64,000 nucleotides of DNA from Paraburkholderia phenazinium (GTDB taxonomy: Bacteria > Pseudomonadota > Gammaproteobacteria > Burkholderiales > Burkholderiaceae), in the NCBI RefSeq assembly GCF_900141745.1, contig NZ_FSRM01000002.1, forward strand, positions 2,604,001 through 2,668,000. Direction: 5' to 3'. Shown in pieces: positions 51,561 through 61,965 of this stretch (position 1 is its first letter; each line of letters starts with the position of its first letter). The translations under genes were made by a program, and so were the position numbers. The notes beneath the pieces are model-generated. The model had not been told where the DNA came from. It saw only the letters and a list, made by a program, of their open reading frames with translations, and ran no database searches.

Positions 51561-52451
51561 TTACTTCTTTGCTTTGGCTTTTGTGTTGCGCGTCGGCTGT
51601 GCAGCTTTAGTTTCGGCGTGAGCGTCCGCGTCAGCGTGAGACGCCGCCGACGGCTTGCCGACAGACGCATTACCGAGCCGCTTTTCCATGATCGCAGCGA
51701 CGCGGTCGCCGAGATAGTCGCCGGCGGCGTCTTCGAGTGCGCGGTTCATCTCGGTTTCGACCAGCACCATGGCCAACGGACGCACCCGCCAGATTGCGTC
51801 GACCAGCGCGGGTACATCGGCGGGCGGCGGCAGTGCATCGGCTTCGTAACGATCGAGCTGACGCACCACGAGATCGACCATCGCCTTGGCGACGGCATTG
51901 AAATGCGGACGGGAGATCCGTACCGCGTCGAGCAGATCGGCAAGCGGAATGCCTTCATTCGCCATGGTCGCGCCGGCCGACAGCGCGGCGGGGCTGTCGG
52001 CCACGAACGACAATCCCTTGCGCTCGAGCAGGCCCAGGTCGACCGCTTTGGACAGAGCGCCAGGCGAGGCCTTGTCGCCGAACATCTGCAGCAATTCGAG
52101 CATCGAATATTTCCTGGGCCGCTCGCGCGACCAGCGGCTGCCGATGGCCGTCTCCAGACCGAGGATCGAGCGCAGGTCGTGGCCTTCGTCGACGGCCTTG
52201 ATCAGATCCTGGATATTGGCCAGCGTGTAGCCGCGCGCGAGCAGGTGATTAATGAGCTTGAGCCGCGAAACATGCGTGTCGTCGTACACGCCGACCCGGC
52301 CTCGCTTCTCCGGCGGCGCGAGCAGACCGCGGTCCTGATAGGCGCGCACGTTGCGCACGGTGCTGTCCGTCACGCGCGCGAGTTCGTCGACGGTGTATTC
52401 GTTGCGCGGCGCGGCGGGCGCTGGGGACGGGGAGGGGAGCGTTTTCGGCAT
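51561..52451 (-). CDS. MerR-family transcriptional regulator
   Basis: The 296-residue protein has a MerR winged helix at residues 18-85 (YTVDELARVTDSTVRNVRAYQDRGLL, RVGVYDDTHVSRLKLINHLLARGYTLANIQDLI). It is followed by a long helical C-terminal domain rather than a metal-binding tail, and ends in an Ala/Lys-rich stretch (TKAAQPTRNTKAKAKK). No cysteine cluster is present, so it is not a metal sensor of the classical type. The target is unknown. Confidence 0.85.
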   Translation of the reverse strand: MPKTLPSPSPAPAAPRNEYTVDELARVTDSTVRNVRAYQDRGLLAPPEKRGRVGVYDDTHVSRLKLINHLLARGYTLANIQDLIKAVDEGHDLRSILGLETAIGSRWSRERPRKYSMLELLQMFGDKASPGALSKAVDLGLLERKGLSFVADSPAALSAGATMANEGIPLADLLDAVRISRPHFNAVAKAMVDLVVRQLDRYEADALPPPADVPALVDAIWRVRPLAMVLVETEMNRALEDAAGDYLGDRVAAIMEKRLGNASVGKPSAASHADADAHAETKAAQPTRNTKAKAKK

Positions 52452-52568
52452 GGGGGGATTTTAGCGCGGTGGCGTAGGGGAACGTCCGCGGTTATTTTCA
52501 GTGAGATACGGAACGATGGCGAAACACAAACGGGTTGGCCGGGCTAGTATGGACTTGGTACTTACCGT

Positions 52569-53159
52569 CTAGTCAGGCCAATCCTCGGGCAACGCTTTAT
52601 CCCCCACACCCAGCGCACGCTGCATCAGCGTGGTATCGAGCCAGCGCCCGTGTTTGAATCCGACCGCTTTTAGCGTACCGGCCATCTCGAAGCCGAGGCT
52701 GCGATGCAGCGACAACGATCCGCCGCTGCCGCCGTCCGCGATCACGGCCACCATTTGCCGCCATGGTCCGGTTTCGCAGCGTTCGATCAACGCCTTCAGC
52801 AGAACACGGCCAATGCCGCGCCCGCGAAACGCGTCGTCGATATAGATCGAGTCCTCGATCGTGTTCCGATACGCCGCTCGCGGCCGGTATGGCGTTGCGT
52901 AGCAATAGCCGGCAATCGCGCCGTCGATCTCGGCCACCATATACGGCAGACCATGGCTCAACACGGATGCGAGCCGGCCGTGCAGATCGTCGATGGAGGG
53001 CGGTGTCTCCTCAAATGAGGCGACGCCGTGCAGCACGTGATGCGCGTAGATCGCCTGAATCGCCGGCAGGTCACTTTCCGTTGCATCGCGCACCTCCAGC
53101 TGTAGGGCCGGGAAAGCGTTCGTCGAGGTGTTGGCTGGGGTTTGCGTGAAGGTGCTCAT
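52569..53159 (-). CDS. GNAT acetyltransferase, phosphinothricin/methionine-sulfoximine type
   Basis: The 196-residue protein matches the Pat/MddA-like group: VRDATESDLPAIQAIYAHHV, SFEETPPSIDDLHGRL, YRPRAAYRNTIEDSIYID, the acetyl-CoA loop RGRGIGRVLLKALIE and ADGGSGGSLSLHRSLGFEMAG. Members acetylate phosphinothricin, methionine sulfone or similar amino-acid analogues. AGGAT precedes the chosen ATG. It is a single gene. Confidence 0.88.
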   Translation of the reverse strand: MSTFTQTPANTSTNAFPALQLEVRDATESDLPAIQAIYAHHVLHGVASFEETPPSIDDLHGRLASVLSHGLPYMVAEIDGAIAGYCYATPYRPRAAYRNTIEDSIYIDDAFRGRGIGRVLLKALIERCETGPWRQMVAVIADGGSGGSLSLHRSLGFEMAGTLKAVGFKHGRWLDTTLMQRALGVGDKALPEDWPD

Positions 53160-53284
53160 GCCTGATCCTGTTGCTGGCCCGGAGCTTCTCCGGAAACACA
53201 TCACTATGCCCCCGGTCTACGAGGAATTGAAGCCGTGCAAAATTGTCCGCGGGGTGGCCGTGACGGGGCCGCCCCGCGCGCAGA

Positions 53285-53503
53285 TCAGCCGCGCGAATAG
53301 AGATTCACGTTCGATGCTTGAGGCGGCTGGCGCTTCTGGTGCGCCGCCTGGTGCTTCGGTTTGGTCTTATGCTGCGGGGGCCGCGCATTGGCGGCGTGTG
53401 GCGTGGTCTGGCCTTCGCCGAAGTTAAACGTCTGCGAGGTTTGGGCATACGCGCCGACGGATACGAGCAGCGCGGCGCATCCCAGACAGGTCGAAAATTT
53501 CAT
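53285..53503 (-). CDS. Small secreted basic protein of unknown function
   Basis: The 72-residue product starts with a clear signal peptide (CLGCAALLVSVGAYA, cleavage near residue 20) and continues as a short polar chain rich in Gln, Lys, His and Pro (HKTKPKHQAAHQKRQPPQ). AAGGAGG precedes the ATG at ideal distance, so it is very likely translated. No family is recognised. It lies between the GNAT gene and an EamA exporter gene on the same strand. Confidence 0.65.
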   Translation of the reverse strand: MKFSTCLGCAALLVSVGAYAQTSQTFNFGEGQTTPHAANARPPQHKTKPKHQAAHQKRQPPQASNVNLYSRG

Positions 53504-53571
53504 GGATCCTCCTTCTGAACACAAGCGCGTGAGCATACCGCAATGCGGCGCGGGGGAGGAAAGCAGCGCCG

Positions 53572-54501
53572 CTAGCCCGCTGGTCGGACGGGCGCGGCCC
53601 TGGCAAACCGGCGCGCCCCGGCGACGCAAGCCACCACGACGACCGTGACGAGAATCATCACTGGCGGCACCTGCTCGTGCAGCAGGAGACCTGCGAGCAG
53701 CAACCCGAAGAATGGCTGCAGCAACTGCAGTTGTCCGACGCTGGCGATGCCGCCCAAAGCCAGCCCGCGATACCAGAACACAAAGCCGATCAGCATGCTG
53801 AACAGCGATACATACGCGAGTCCCCACCAGGCTGCCTGACTGACGCCGTCGAACGAGGCCGGGCACGTCCACCAGGTGAGCGGCACCATCAGCGGCAGCG
53901 ACAGCACGAGCGCCCAGGAAATCACCTGCCAGCCGCCGAGGTGTCGCGACAGCCGCGCGCCTTCCGCGTAGCCAAGTCCGCAGACGATGATCGCCGCCAG
54001 CATCAGCGCGTCGCCGAGTGGCGATGCCTGGAGCCCGTTGCGCACCGCGAAGGCGACCACCGCGCAACTGCCGAGCGCCGAGAATAGCCAGAACGCCGCT
54101 TGCGGACGCTCGCCGCCGCGCAGCACGCCGAAGATCGCTGTCGAGAGCGGCAGTAGGCCGACGAACACCACCGCGTGGGCCGAGGTGATATGACGCAAGG
54201 CGAGGGCGGTCAGCAACGGAAAGCCGACCACCACGCCGAGCGCGACGATCAGCAACGGCAGCAGGTCGCGACGCGCGGGGCGCGCCTCGCGAAACACCAG
54301 CAGCAGGAGCAAGCCGAGCGTGCCGGCAATCGTCGCGCGGGCGACGGTCAGAAAGATTGGATCGAGCCCCTGCACAGCGATGCGGGTGGCCGGCAGCGAA
54401 CCGCTGAAGATCAGCACGCCTAGCATGCCGCTAACCCAGCCGTTCGCGGCCCGAGCATTGGTGGCCCGGCCGTCTTTGGACTTTTCCATTGCGATTTCCA
54501 T
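53572..54501 (-). CDS. EamA/DMT-family transporter
   Basis: The 309-residue protein has ten membrane helices in two EamA repeats (GMLGVLIFSGSLPATRIAV and FWYRGLALGGIASVGQLQLLQPFFGLLLAG). It is divergent from a MocR regulator, whose CAGTAC sites lie between them, so export of a pyridoxal-related or amine compound under that regulator is possible. Either of two Met codons four residues apart could start it. Confidence 0.82.
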   Translation of the reverse strand: MEIAMEKSKDGRATNARAANGWVSGMLGVLIFSGSLPATRIAVQGLDPIFLTVARATIAGTLGLLLLLVFREARPARRDLLPLLIVALGVVVGFPLLTALALRHITSAHAVVFVGLLPLSTAIFGVLRGGERPQAAFWLFSALGSCAVVAFAVRNGLQASPLGDALMLAAIIVCGLGYAEGARLSRHLGGWQVISWALVLSLPLMVPLTWWTCPASFDGVSQAAWWGLAYVSLFSMLIGFVFWYRGLALGGIASVGQLQLLQPFFGLLLAGLLLHEQVPPVMILVTVVVVACVAGARRFARAAPVRPAG

Positions 54502-54557
54502 GTGCAAGCTAAAGCCGTCAGCATCCTCCTGTCTGGCAAAAAGGGTAAGCTACGGAG

Positions 54558-54598
54558 CAGTACAATTCACAGAAACTGTACCTATCGAGGAACAGTAC
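54558..54598. promoter_or_regulatory. Three CAGTAC/CTGTAC half-sites in the EamA-MocR intergenic region
   Basis: CAGTAC (54558-54563), its complement-oriented CTGTAC (54576-54581) and CAGTAC again (54593-54598) are spaced 18 and 17 bases apart, ending 2 bases before the MocR ATG. Mixed direct and inverted repeats of this kind are typical MocR/PdxR binding sites. Confidence 0.6.
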
Positions 54599-54600
54599 AG

Positions 54601-56031
54601 ATGATGGAAACCGCCAAGGACAATCCGGACAATGTTGTTTTAGCACGCACGCGGGTCGACGTCGTGATGGACGCCTTGCGCGAACGCATTGCCGGCCGCT
54701 CGCTGATGCCTGGCGCTCGCGTCCCATCGATCCGAGCTATGACGGAAACGCTTGGCGTGTCGAAGTCGACGGTCGTCGAGGCATATGACCGGCTCGTGGC
54801 GGAAGGTACGATCGTCGCGCGACGCGGCTCGGGGTTTTTTGTCTCCGGTCATGCGCCGCCGCTGGCTCTGGCCGATCTGGGGCCGCGGCTCGATCGCCAG
54901 GTGGATCCTCTGTGGCTCACGCGGCAGTCGCTCGAAACCGGGCAGAAGGCGCTGAAACCCGGTTGCGGCTGGCTGCCCGCCTCGTGGTTGCCGGAAGACG
55001 GCGTGCGGCGTGCCCTGCGCGCGGTAGCGCGCGATCCGCATGCCGCGCTGGCCGATTACGCCACGCCGCCCGGTTTGCCCGCCCTGCGCCAGCAACTCGC
55101 GTGGCGGCTCGCCCAGCATGGCGTCGACGCACCTCCCGAGCAGATCATCCTGACCGACGGCGGCACCCACGCGCTCGATCTGGTGTGCCGCTTCCTGCTC
55201 GAACCAGGCGACACCGTGCTGATCGACGACCCCTGCTATTTCAACTTCCAGGCCTTGCTGCGCGCCCACCGCGCGCGCATCGTCAGCGTGCCGTACACAC
55301 CGTCCGGGCCGGATCTCGCCGCGTTCGAGCGGGTGCTTGTCGAACATCGCCCGCGCCTGTATGTGACCAATTCGGCCATCCATAATCCCACCGGCGCAAC
55401 GTTGGCGCCCGCGGTTGCGCATCGTCTGTTGAAGCTGGCTGGCGAGCACAAGCTGCTGATTGTGGAGGACGACATCTTCGCGGACTTCGAGGACGAGGCT
55501 GCGCCGCGTCTGGCCGCGTTCGACGGACTCGCTCGCGTCGTATCGATCGGCAGCTTTTCGAAGACGTTGTCCGCGGCCGTGCGTTGCGGTTTCATCGCGG
55601 CACGTGCGGACTGGGTGGAGCCGCTAATCGATCTGAAGCTCGCCACGTCGTTCGGTAACGGTCAACTGGCGGCGAGTGTCGTGCACCGACTGCTGGTGGA
55701 CGGCACCTATCGGCGGCATCTCGAAGGCATGCGCGCGAAGCTTGCCGATTCGATGGGCGAGACCATCCGTCGCCTGACCCAGGCCGGTCTCGATATCTGG
55801 ACCCGGCCGCGCGCCGGCATGTTCGTGTGGGCACGTTTGCCGGGCGGCCTGGATGGCGCGGAGATCGCCCGTCACGCGCTCGTCGACAATGTGGTGCTGG
55901 CGCCGGGCAACGTGTTTAGTGCTTCGCATTCGGCGGCGGGATTCCTGCGCTTCAATGTCTCGCAGTGCAACCGGCCAAAAGCCTACGAAGCGCTGCAACG
56001 TGCGATGGATCTTGCCCAGGCGCCAGTGTGA
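54601..56031 (+). CDS. MocR/PdxR-family regulator (GntR helix fused to aminotransferase fold)
   Basis: The 476-residue protein has a GntR winged helix (residues 15-85: VVMDALRERIAGRSLMPG, MTETLGVSKSTVVEAYDRL, GTIVARRGSGFFVSG) and a fold-type-I PLP aminotransferase domain with the cofactor lysine in SIGSFSKTLSAAVRCGF and the Asp/Tyr contacts LIDDPCYFNF and NSAIHNPTG. Such regulators bind pyridoxal phosphate and a ligand amine. It ends one base before the convergent TAXI gene. The start at the first of two ATGs follows the operator directly. Confidence 0.9.
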   Translation: MMETAKDNPDNVVLARTRVDVVMDALRERIAGRSLMPGARVPSIRAMTETLGVSKSTVVEAYDRLVAEGTIVARRGSGFFVSGHAPPLALADLGPRLDRQVDPLWLTRQSLETGQKALKPGCGWLPASWLPEDGVRRALRAVARDPHAALADYATPPGLPALRQQLAWRLAQHGVDAPPEQIILTDGGTHALDLVCRFLLEPGDTVLIDDPCYFNFQALLRAHRARIVSVPYTPSGPDLAAFERVLVEHRPRLYVTNSAIHNPTGATLAPAVAHRLLKLAGEHKLLIVEDDIFADFEDEAAPRLAAFDGLARVVSIGSFSKTLSAAVRCGFIAARADWVEPLIDLKLATSFGNGQLAASVVHRLLVDGTYRRHLEGMRAKLADSMGETIRRLTQAGLDIWTRPRAGMFVWARLPGGLDGAEIARHALVDNVVLAPGNVFSASHSAAGFLRFNVSQCNRPKAYEALQRAMDLAQAPV

Positions 56032-56032
56032 T

Positions 56033-57109
56033 TCACTTGCACAGCATCAACACCCGTGCCTCATCCGTGCAATTCGATTTGGGAAGCGCCTTGTCCGCCG
56101 TCTGCGCGGGCGCTTCAGTTGTCACGGCCGCCGCACGACGGGCGACGCAACTGCGCAGACGCCTTTCGACAGGCGGATAGTATTGCCAGCCCTTGCCGAG
56201 ACTCGGCAGCTCCATCTTCACCTGCTTCCACTTCGGATGACCGTGCTCCTGCAGGTTGTCGAAGTTAGTGCACAGCGAATCCGCGAAGTGATCGAGGTTG
56301 TTGACCGTATCGCGCAGCCCGAAATCGTACGTGACCAGAAATGCCTTGACGGTGAAAGTCGGCACATCTTCCTTCAGCCAGGTCGGATAGCTCGTGGTGT
56401 GGATGATGGCCGGAAAGTAGGTCTGCTTGGCGCGCGCCGTTTCAGGCGCGTTCGGATCGACGCGCAGCAGGCGAAGCTGTTGCAGCAGTTCCGGATTCAT
56501 ATCGGTAAAGAGCTTCGCGGGCTGACCGACCACCACGACGGCCACGTCGATCTTCTTGACGATCAGCGCGGCGAGGGCGTCCTCGTTGCTCAGATGCTGC
56601 GCGTTCTGATCGGCAATCGGCTGGCCGAACATCAGGCGATAAATGGTGTTAGCCGATTGTGCAGTACCGCTGCCGAGCAGGCCGACGCTGATGTTCTTGT
56701 CCTTGATCTCGTTGATGGTCTTGATAGGCGAGTCGGCGCGCACGACGAAATTTATTTCTTCATCGTAAAGCGGCATGATGAGCCGCAAGGGCCGGATCGC
56801 CTGGCCGGCGTCGGGGTTGCCGGCATTGGCCATATCCACATAGGCCTGGTAGACATCGGATTGCACCAGCGCGAGTTTTACGCCCGGTTCGAAGCGCATG
56901 CGCTGGACGTTTTCCGCGGAACCCTTCGACGGCATGACTTCCAGATCGATACCGGCCGGTTCGGCCACCCATTTCGCGAGATCCGCGCCGATCTGGATGT
57001 AGGTGCCTCGTTCGGGGCCGGTGACGATCTTGTAGTGAGCGTTATCGGCAAGCGCGGGCGAACACGCCAGCACCAGCCCGAGCCACCCCGCCAGAATTGT
57101 CTTGAGCAT
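56033..57109 (-). CDS. TAXI-family TRAP solute-binding protein
   Basis: The 358-residue periplasmic protein has a signal peptide (LKTILAGWLGLVLACSPALA) and TAXI features: YKIVTGPERGTYIQIGADLAKWV, LALVQSDVYQAYVDMA and VGLLGSGTAQSANTIYRL. It would feed a TRAP permease, but none is adjacent. The C-terminal 60 residues are unusual: cysteines in LRSCVARRAAAV and SNCTDEARVLMLCK beyond the usual fold. The start is preceded by GGAG. Confidence 0.85.
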   Translation of the reverse strand: MLKTILAGWLGLVLACSPALADNAHYKIVTGPERGTYIQIGADLAKWVAEPAGIDLEVMPSKGSAENVQRMRFEPGVKLALVQSDVYQAYVDMANAGNPDAGQAIRPLRLIMPLYDEEINFVVRADSPIKTINEIKDKNISVGLLGSGTAQSANTIYRLMFGQPIADQNAQHLSNEDALAALIVKKIDVAVVVVGQPAKLFTDMNPELLQQLRLLRVDPNAPETARAKQTYFPAIIHTTSYPTWLKEDVPTFTVKAFLVTYDFGLRDTVNNLDHFADSLCTNFDNLQEHGHPKWKQVKMELPSLGKGWQYYPPVERRLRSCVARRAAAVTTEAPAQTADKALPKSNCTDEARVLMLCK

Positions 57110-57242
57110 GGTCTTCTCCGCCTATCCCTGTGGTTTTAATGAACTTCGCGGCGAACCGCGTGAAGCATCGGTGAGTCAGGTTTTGCACTTCCAGATATTT
57201 GCGTCCTTCGAGGTGCTAACGACTTCTGTGGCTGCGTTTCGC

Positions 57243-58271
57243 TCAATGGGCCGGCGCCGCGGCTGAGGCCGGCGTGGTTCGCCAGCCGGATTGCGCGATG
57301 GCCCGTTCCTGAGCGTCGATGCTGTTGGGGGCAGGCGTCGCAGTGACGATCTGTGCGGTTCGTGCGGATGGCGGCGGTTGAGGTACCTGAGAGGGTAACG
57401 GGACAGTCTTCGCAGCCGGTGCCGCGTGGCCGCCAAGCGGCACCCACCCGGTCTCGACGATCGCCCGCTGCAGCAACGTCTTCGCCTCGGGACTGCCGCT
57501 GTCGACTGCGAGCGCATCGCTGGCGCTGTGCTCAACACAGTTCCACAGGCGATCCTTTATGCACACGTGCGCCGTCTGCAATGCCGCGTCGCGCCGTTGC
57601 TCGAGTGGCGTGATTTCATGCTGGATCTGCAGCGCGTCGGCGTTGCCGGAATCCATCGAAAGCGCGGCGTTAACCGCAGCCTGTGCGCCCGACAGATCGT
57701 GAGCGTCCTCGTGCGCATGCGCTGCACGCAAGCTCTCGGAGAGATCGCGATAGTGCGGAACGGCAACTGGTGCGGCCGCTCCTCGCGGCGGTGCCAAAGA
57801 TGCGTTGACGGTGCCCGCGCTGGCCGGCGAGTTTGCTGCCTGTTCTGCCGTATAAGGTGCGATCGAACCGGCCGTTGATTTGGCGTCCTGTTCATCATAG
57901 GTGGGCGGGGCAGTACGATGGTCGCCGAATAGTGTGTAAGCGCCATAACCTAGTATCAATACGACAAGCGCGATCAGCCCGCGTGTGAGCAGCCATCGCG
58001 AGCCCACAGGCGCGCCCAGGGGAAGATGCTTGAGCGGGGGAATCGACGCTTTCGGCGTTGCCAGTTCCGGTGCCGCCGACTTGAGATCAGCATCTGTCTG
58101 CGTGGGAGGGTGGCGCAGGCCATGGACACCCGCGAAGCGCAGAGGCGACGGCGTGGCTATCGGACGCCGGGTGCCGCAATACGGGCACAGGTCGGCGGGC
58201 TGATACAGCAAGCCGCCGCAACGTTTGCAAGGCGCTGGGAAACTTTGGCCAGGAGTAGTCTGGGTGGACAT
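57243..58271 (-). CDS. Zinc-ribbon, membrane-anchored protein with TPR-like domain
   Basis: The 342-residue protein starts with a zinc ribbon (CKRCGGLLYQPADLCPYCG at residues 15-33), then a single membrane helix (LIALVVLILGYGAYTLFG near residue 105), then a Pro/Ala-rich linker and a helical repeat region (SLRAAHAHEDAHDLSGAQAAV, ALQIQHEITPLEQRR, KDRLWNCVEHSASDALAV) resembling tetratricopeptide repeats. Such proteins are uncharacterised sensors or scaffolds. The Met of MSTQTT was chosen; a longer frame upstream is unsupported. Confidence 0.7.
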   Translation of the reverse strand: MSTQTTPGQSFPAPCKRCGGLLYQPADLCPYCGTRRPIATPSPLRFAGVHGLRHPPTQTDADLKSAAPELATPKASIPPLKHLPLGAPVGSRWLLTRGLIALVVLILGYGAYTLFGDHRTAPPTYDEQDAKSTAGSIAPYTAEQAANSPASAGTVNASLAPPRGAAAPVAVPHYRDLSESLRAAHAHEDAHDLSGAQAAVNAALSMDSGNADALQIQHEITPLEQRRDAALQTAHVCIKDRLWNCVEHSASDALAVDSGSPEAKTLLQRAIVETGWVPLGGHAAPAAKTVPLPSQVPQPPPSARTAQIVTATPAPNSIDAQERAIAQSGWRTTPASAAAPAH

Positions 58272-58635
58272 TCTGTGGACCCACCTGCGAAAGGCTATGC
58301 TGCTACGGCATGCACCAGATCGTGCTTGAGGCAGTCCGCACTCTCTGCGTGAAACACGATCCACATGCGCTGAAGAGTAGCGTCTGCGATGCAAGTGCAG
58401 GCGACGCCACCATGAACAATATGTGAGCTTTCGGAGCGAACGTCAATCGCCGTTCGTACCTACCATGTGTGCCGAAACACACATAATGGCGGGACGAATC
58501 GTTGCACTTGTCGGCAGAACGAATGAATGGGGAGTTTTTTGCACGCTGCCGGTAGCGTGCAGCGTGCGGGGAACATTGATTGGATGAAATGCTTCGCGAG
58601 GCCGTTGTCGTAAACAGCCAGGCGAATGGCGGAAT

Positions 58636-60203
<1,568 letters not shown>

Positions 60204-60240
60204 ATATGCGATATCTCACAATTGGTCAAATGGAAAGGAA

Positions 60241-60957
60241 ATGAGTACTGCACCAGCCGATGAGCTCGCGGCCAAAGAGGCGTCAACAGAACCGGTCGTG
60301 GAACAGGCCGCCACGCGCCGGCCCGGTCGGCCGAGCGGCAGCGCGCGCGGCCCGGAGCAGCGTGCCCGTCTGCTCGACGCGGCGCTGAACCTGTTTGCGC
60401 GTCAGGGCATCGTCGATACGACACTTGGCGCCATTGCACGGGAGGCCGGTTTCACGCCGGCGATGGTCCATTACTACTTCAAGACCCGCGACCAGTTGCT
60501 CGACGTGCTGATCGACGAACGTTTTCTGCCGCTGCGCACGGCGATCGGTGGTGCGTTCGAAGCCAATTCCGACGACCCGGTGGCCGCAATTACGCAGGTT
60601 GCGCGAGGCTTCGTGCAAATCGCCGAACAGAATCCGTGGTTTCCGCCGTTATGGGTGCGCGAAGTGATCAGCGAAGGTGGTCTGTTGCGGCAGCGCATGC
60701 ACGAGCGTTTCGGCCATACCCATCACAAGGCCTCGGTGGCGCGGATCGAGCAGTGGCAAAAGGAGGGGCGTCTCAACCCGGATCTTGAACCTTCGCTGGT
60801 GTTTCTGACGCTGCTGGGATTGACCATCCTGCCGCTCGCCACCTCGAAGATGTGGCGCAACGATCCGGTGCGACGCAGTTTGAGCTCCGACGACATCGCC
60901 CGCCACGCGGTGGCAATGCTGGTACATGGGGTGGGGCCGCAGCGCGGGAAGGACTAA
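60241..60957 (+). CDS. TetR-family repressor of the adjacent exporter
   Basis: The 238-residue protein has a Glu/Ala-rich leader and a TetR helix-turn-helix at about residues 38-85 (RARLLDAALNLFARQGIVDTT, IAREAGFTPAMVHYYFKTRDQLL). The remaining all-helical part is a ligand domain of the CecR/TetR_C kind. It is divergent from the DHA2 exporter and should sense an exported compound. Confidence 0.88.
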   Translation: MSTAPADELAAKEASTEPVVEQAATRRPGRPSGSARGPEQRARLLDAALNLFARQGIVDTTLGAIAREAGFTPAMVHYYFKTRDQLLDVLIDERFLPLRTAIGGAFEANSDDPVAAITQVARGFVQIAEQNPWFPPLWVREVISEGGLLRQRMHERFGHTHHKASVARIEQWQKEGRLNPDLEPSLVFLTLLGLTILPLATSKMWRNDPVRRSLSSDDIARHAVAMLVHGVGPQRGKD

Positions 60958-60966
60958 GGCGTTGAT

Positions 60967-60989
60967 GGCGCCGGTTTGTCGCCGGCGCC
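60967..60989 (+). terminator. Hairpin downstream of tetR
   Basis: GGCGCCGG pairs with CCGGCGCC around a 7-base loop, 10 bases after the TetR stop codon. No U-run follows. The rest of the gap to 61200 holds nothing I can support. Confidence 0.45.
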
Positions 60990-61199
60990 AGGTGGGTCCG
61001 GATAGAGCGCGAGCTTGGCAGTGGCCCGCGTCGTTCGTGAGATGAACCCGCCGCTGCAATAGGGCGTGCGGGCGCCGGACATTACGTGGTGGTATCCACG
61101 CGGATGTCGCGCCTATGCCCCGGTCCTAAGCGTGTGGTGACGCCGAGAAACATCCGGAAAGAGTTTTGCGCTGCCAGCCGATGCAGCGCTGCCTCGCTC

Positions 61200-61919
61200 T
61201 CAAACCTGACGCGTCTTTTTCCACGCCTCGTACGCGGCCTTCGTCGCGTCGTTCGGCGGGTAGGTACCCGGCAGCGGCGCACCGTCGCGAATTCGCCCGG
61301 TCAGAAACTCCTCCTGCAGTTCCTGTTCCGCGGCGGCCTTGGCAACGTCCGCGGCCATTTCGCGCGGAATCACCACAATGCCGTCGGCATCTCCGACGAT
61401 CACGTCACCGGGAAACACCGCAACACCGCCGCAGCCGATCGGCACGTTGATATCGATCGCATGATGGCGGATCAGATTCGGCGGCGCGCTTGCACCGGCG
61501 CAGAACACTGGCAGGCCGAGCGCGGCAATCGTCGTGCTGTCGCGCACCGGGCCGTCCGAGACCATGCCGGCGACGCCGCGCACCTGCAGACGCTGCGTCA
61601 GGATCGAACCGAACGACGCGCTGCTGCGCTCGCCGCGGCAGTCTTGCACGAGGACGTGTCCGGCGGGGATCGTTTCGACGCATTTGCGCTGTGCGTACTC
61701 GGGGTTCGCAAACAGTTCGAGGACGTCGATGTCCTCGCGCGACGGGATATTGCGCAGCGTGAACGCCGGCCCGACGAGGTTGGGACCGCTATGACCCGCC
61801 AGCGGCGCGACGCCCTGCATGAACGTGTTGCGCAAGCCTCGCTTGAACAGCTGGGTGGTGAGCGTGGCCGTGCTGACCTGACGGAGGGCTTCGAGCGTAG
61901 CGGGATCGAGTTCTTGCAT
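61200..61919 (-). CDS. RraA-like protein, probable 4-hydroxy-4-methyl-2-oxoglutarate aldolase type
   Basis: The 239-residue protein has the RraA/HMG-aldolase fold: TATLTTQLFKRGLRN, AGHVLVQDCRGERSSASFGSILTQRLQVRGVAGMV split as two stretches, the GPVRDST motif (SDGPVRDSTTIAAL) and VFPGDVIVGDADGIVVIP. These carry the Arg/Asp metal-binding residues of bacterial HMG/CHA aldolases. It follows a KdgT-type permease gene on the same strand by 46 bases, so it may cleave a keto-acid that the permease imports. Confidence 0.82.
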   Translation of the reverse strand: MQELDPATLEALRQVSTATLTTQLFKRGLRNTFMQGVAPLAGHSGPNLVGPAFTLRNIPSREDIDVLELFANPEYAQRKCVETIPAGHVLVQDCRGERSSASFGSILTQRLQVRGVAGMVSDGPVRDSTTIAALGLPVFCAGASAPPNLIRHHAIDINVPIGCGGVAVFPGDVIVGDADGIVVIPREMAADVAKAAAEQELQEEFLTGRIRDGAPLPGTYPPNDATKAAYEAWKKTRQV

Positions 61920-61965
61920 CTTGAGATCAGGTGTTGAGAGTTGGAAAAGAGCCTGGTTCAAAGCC

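Noticed and set aside
58543-58562. Hairpin GCACGCT/AGCGTGC next to a run of T as terminator of the DHA2 exporter gene
   Set aside because: The T-run precedes the stem on the plus strand, and on the minus strand, where the gene is transcribed, an A-run follows the stem, so it cannot be an intrinsic terminator.
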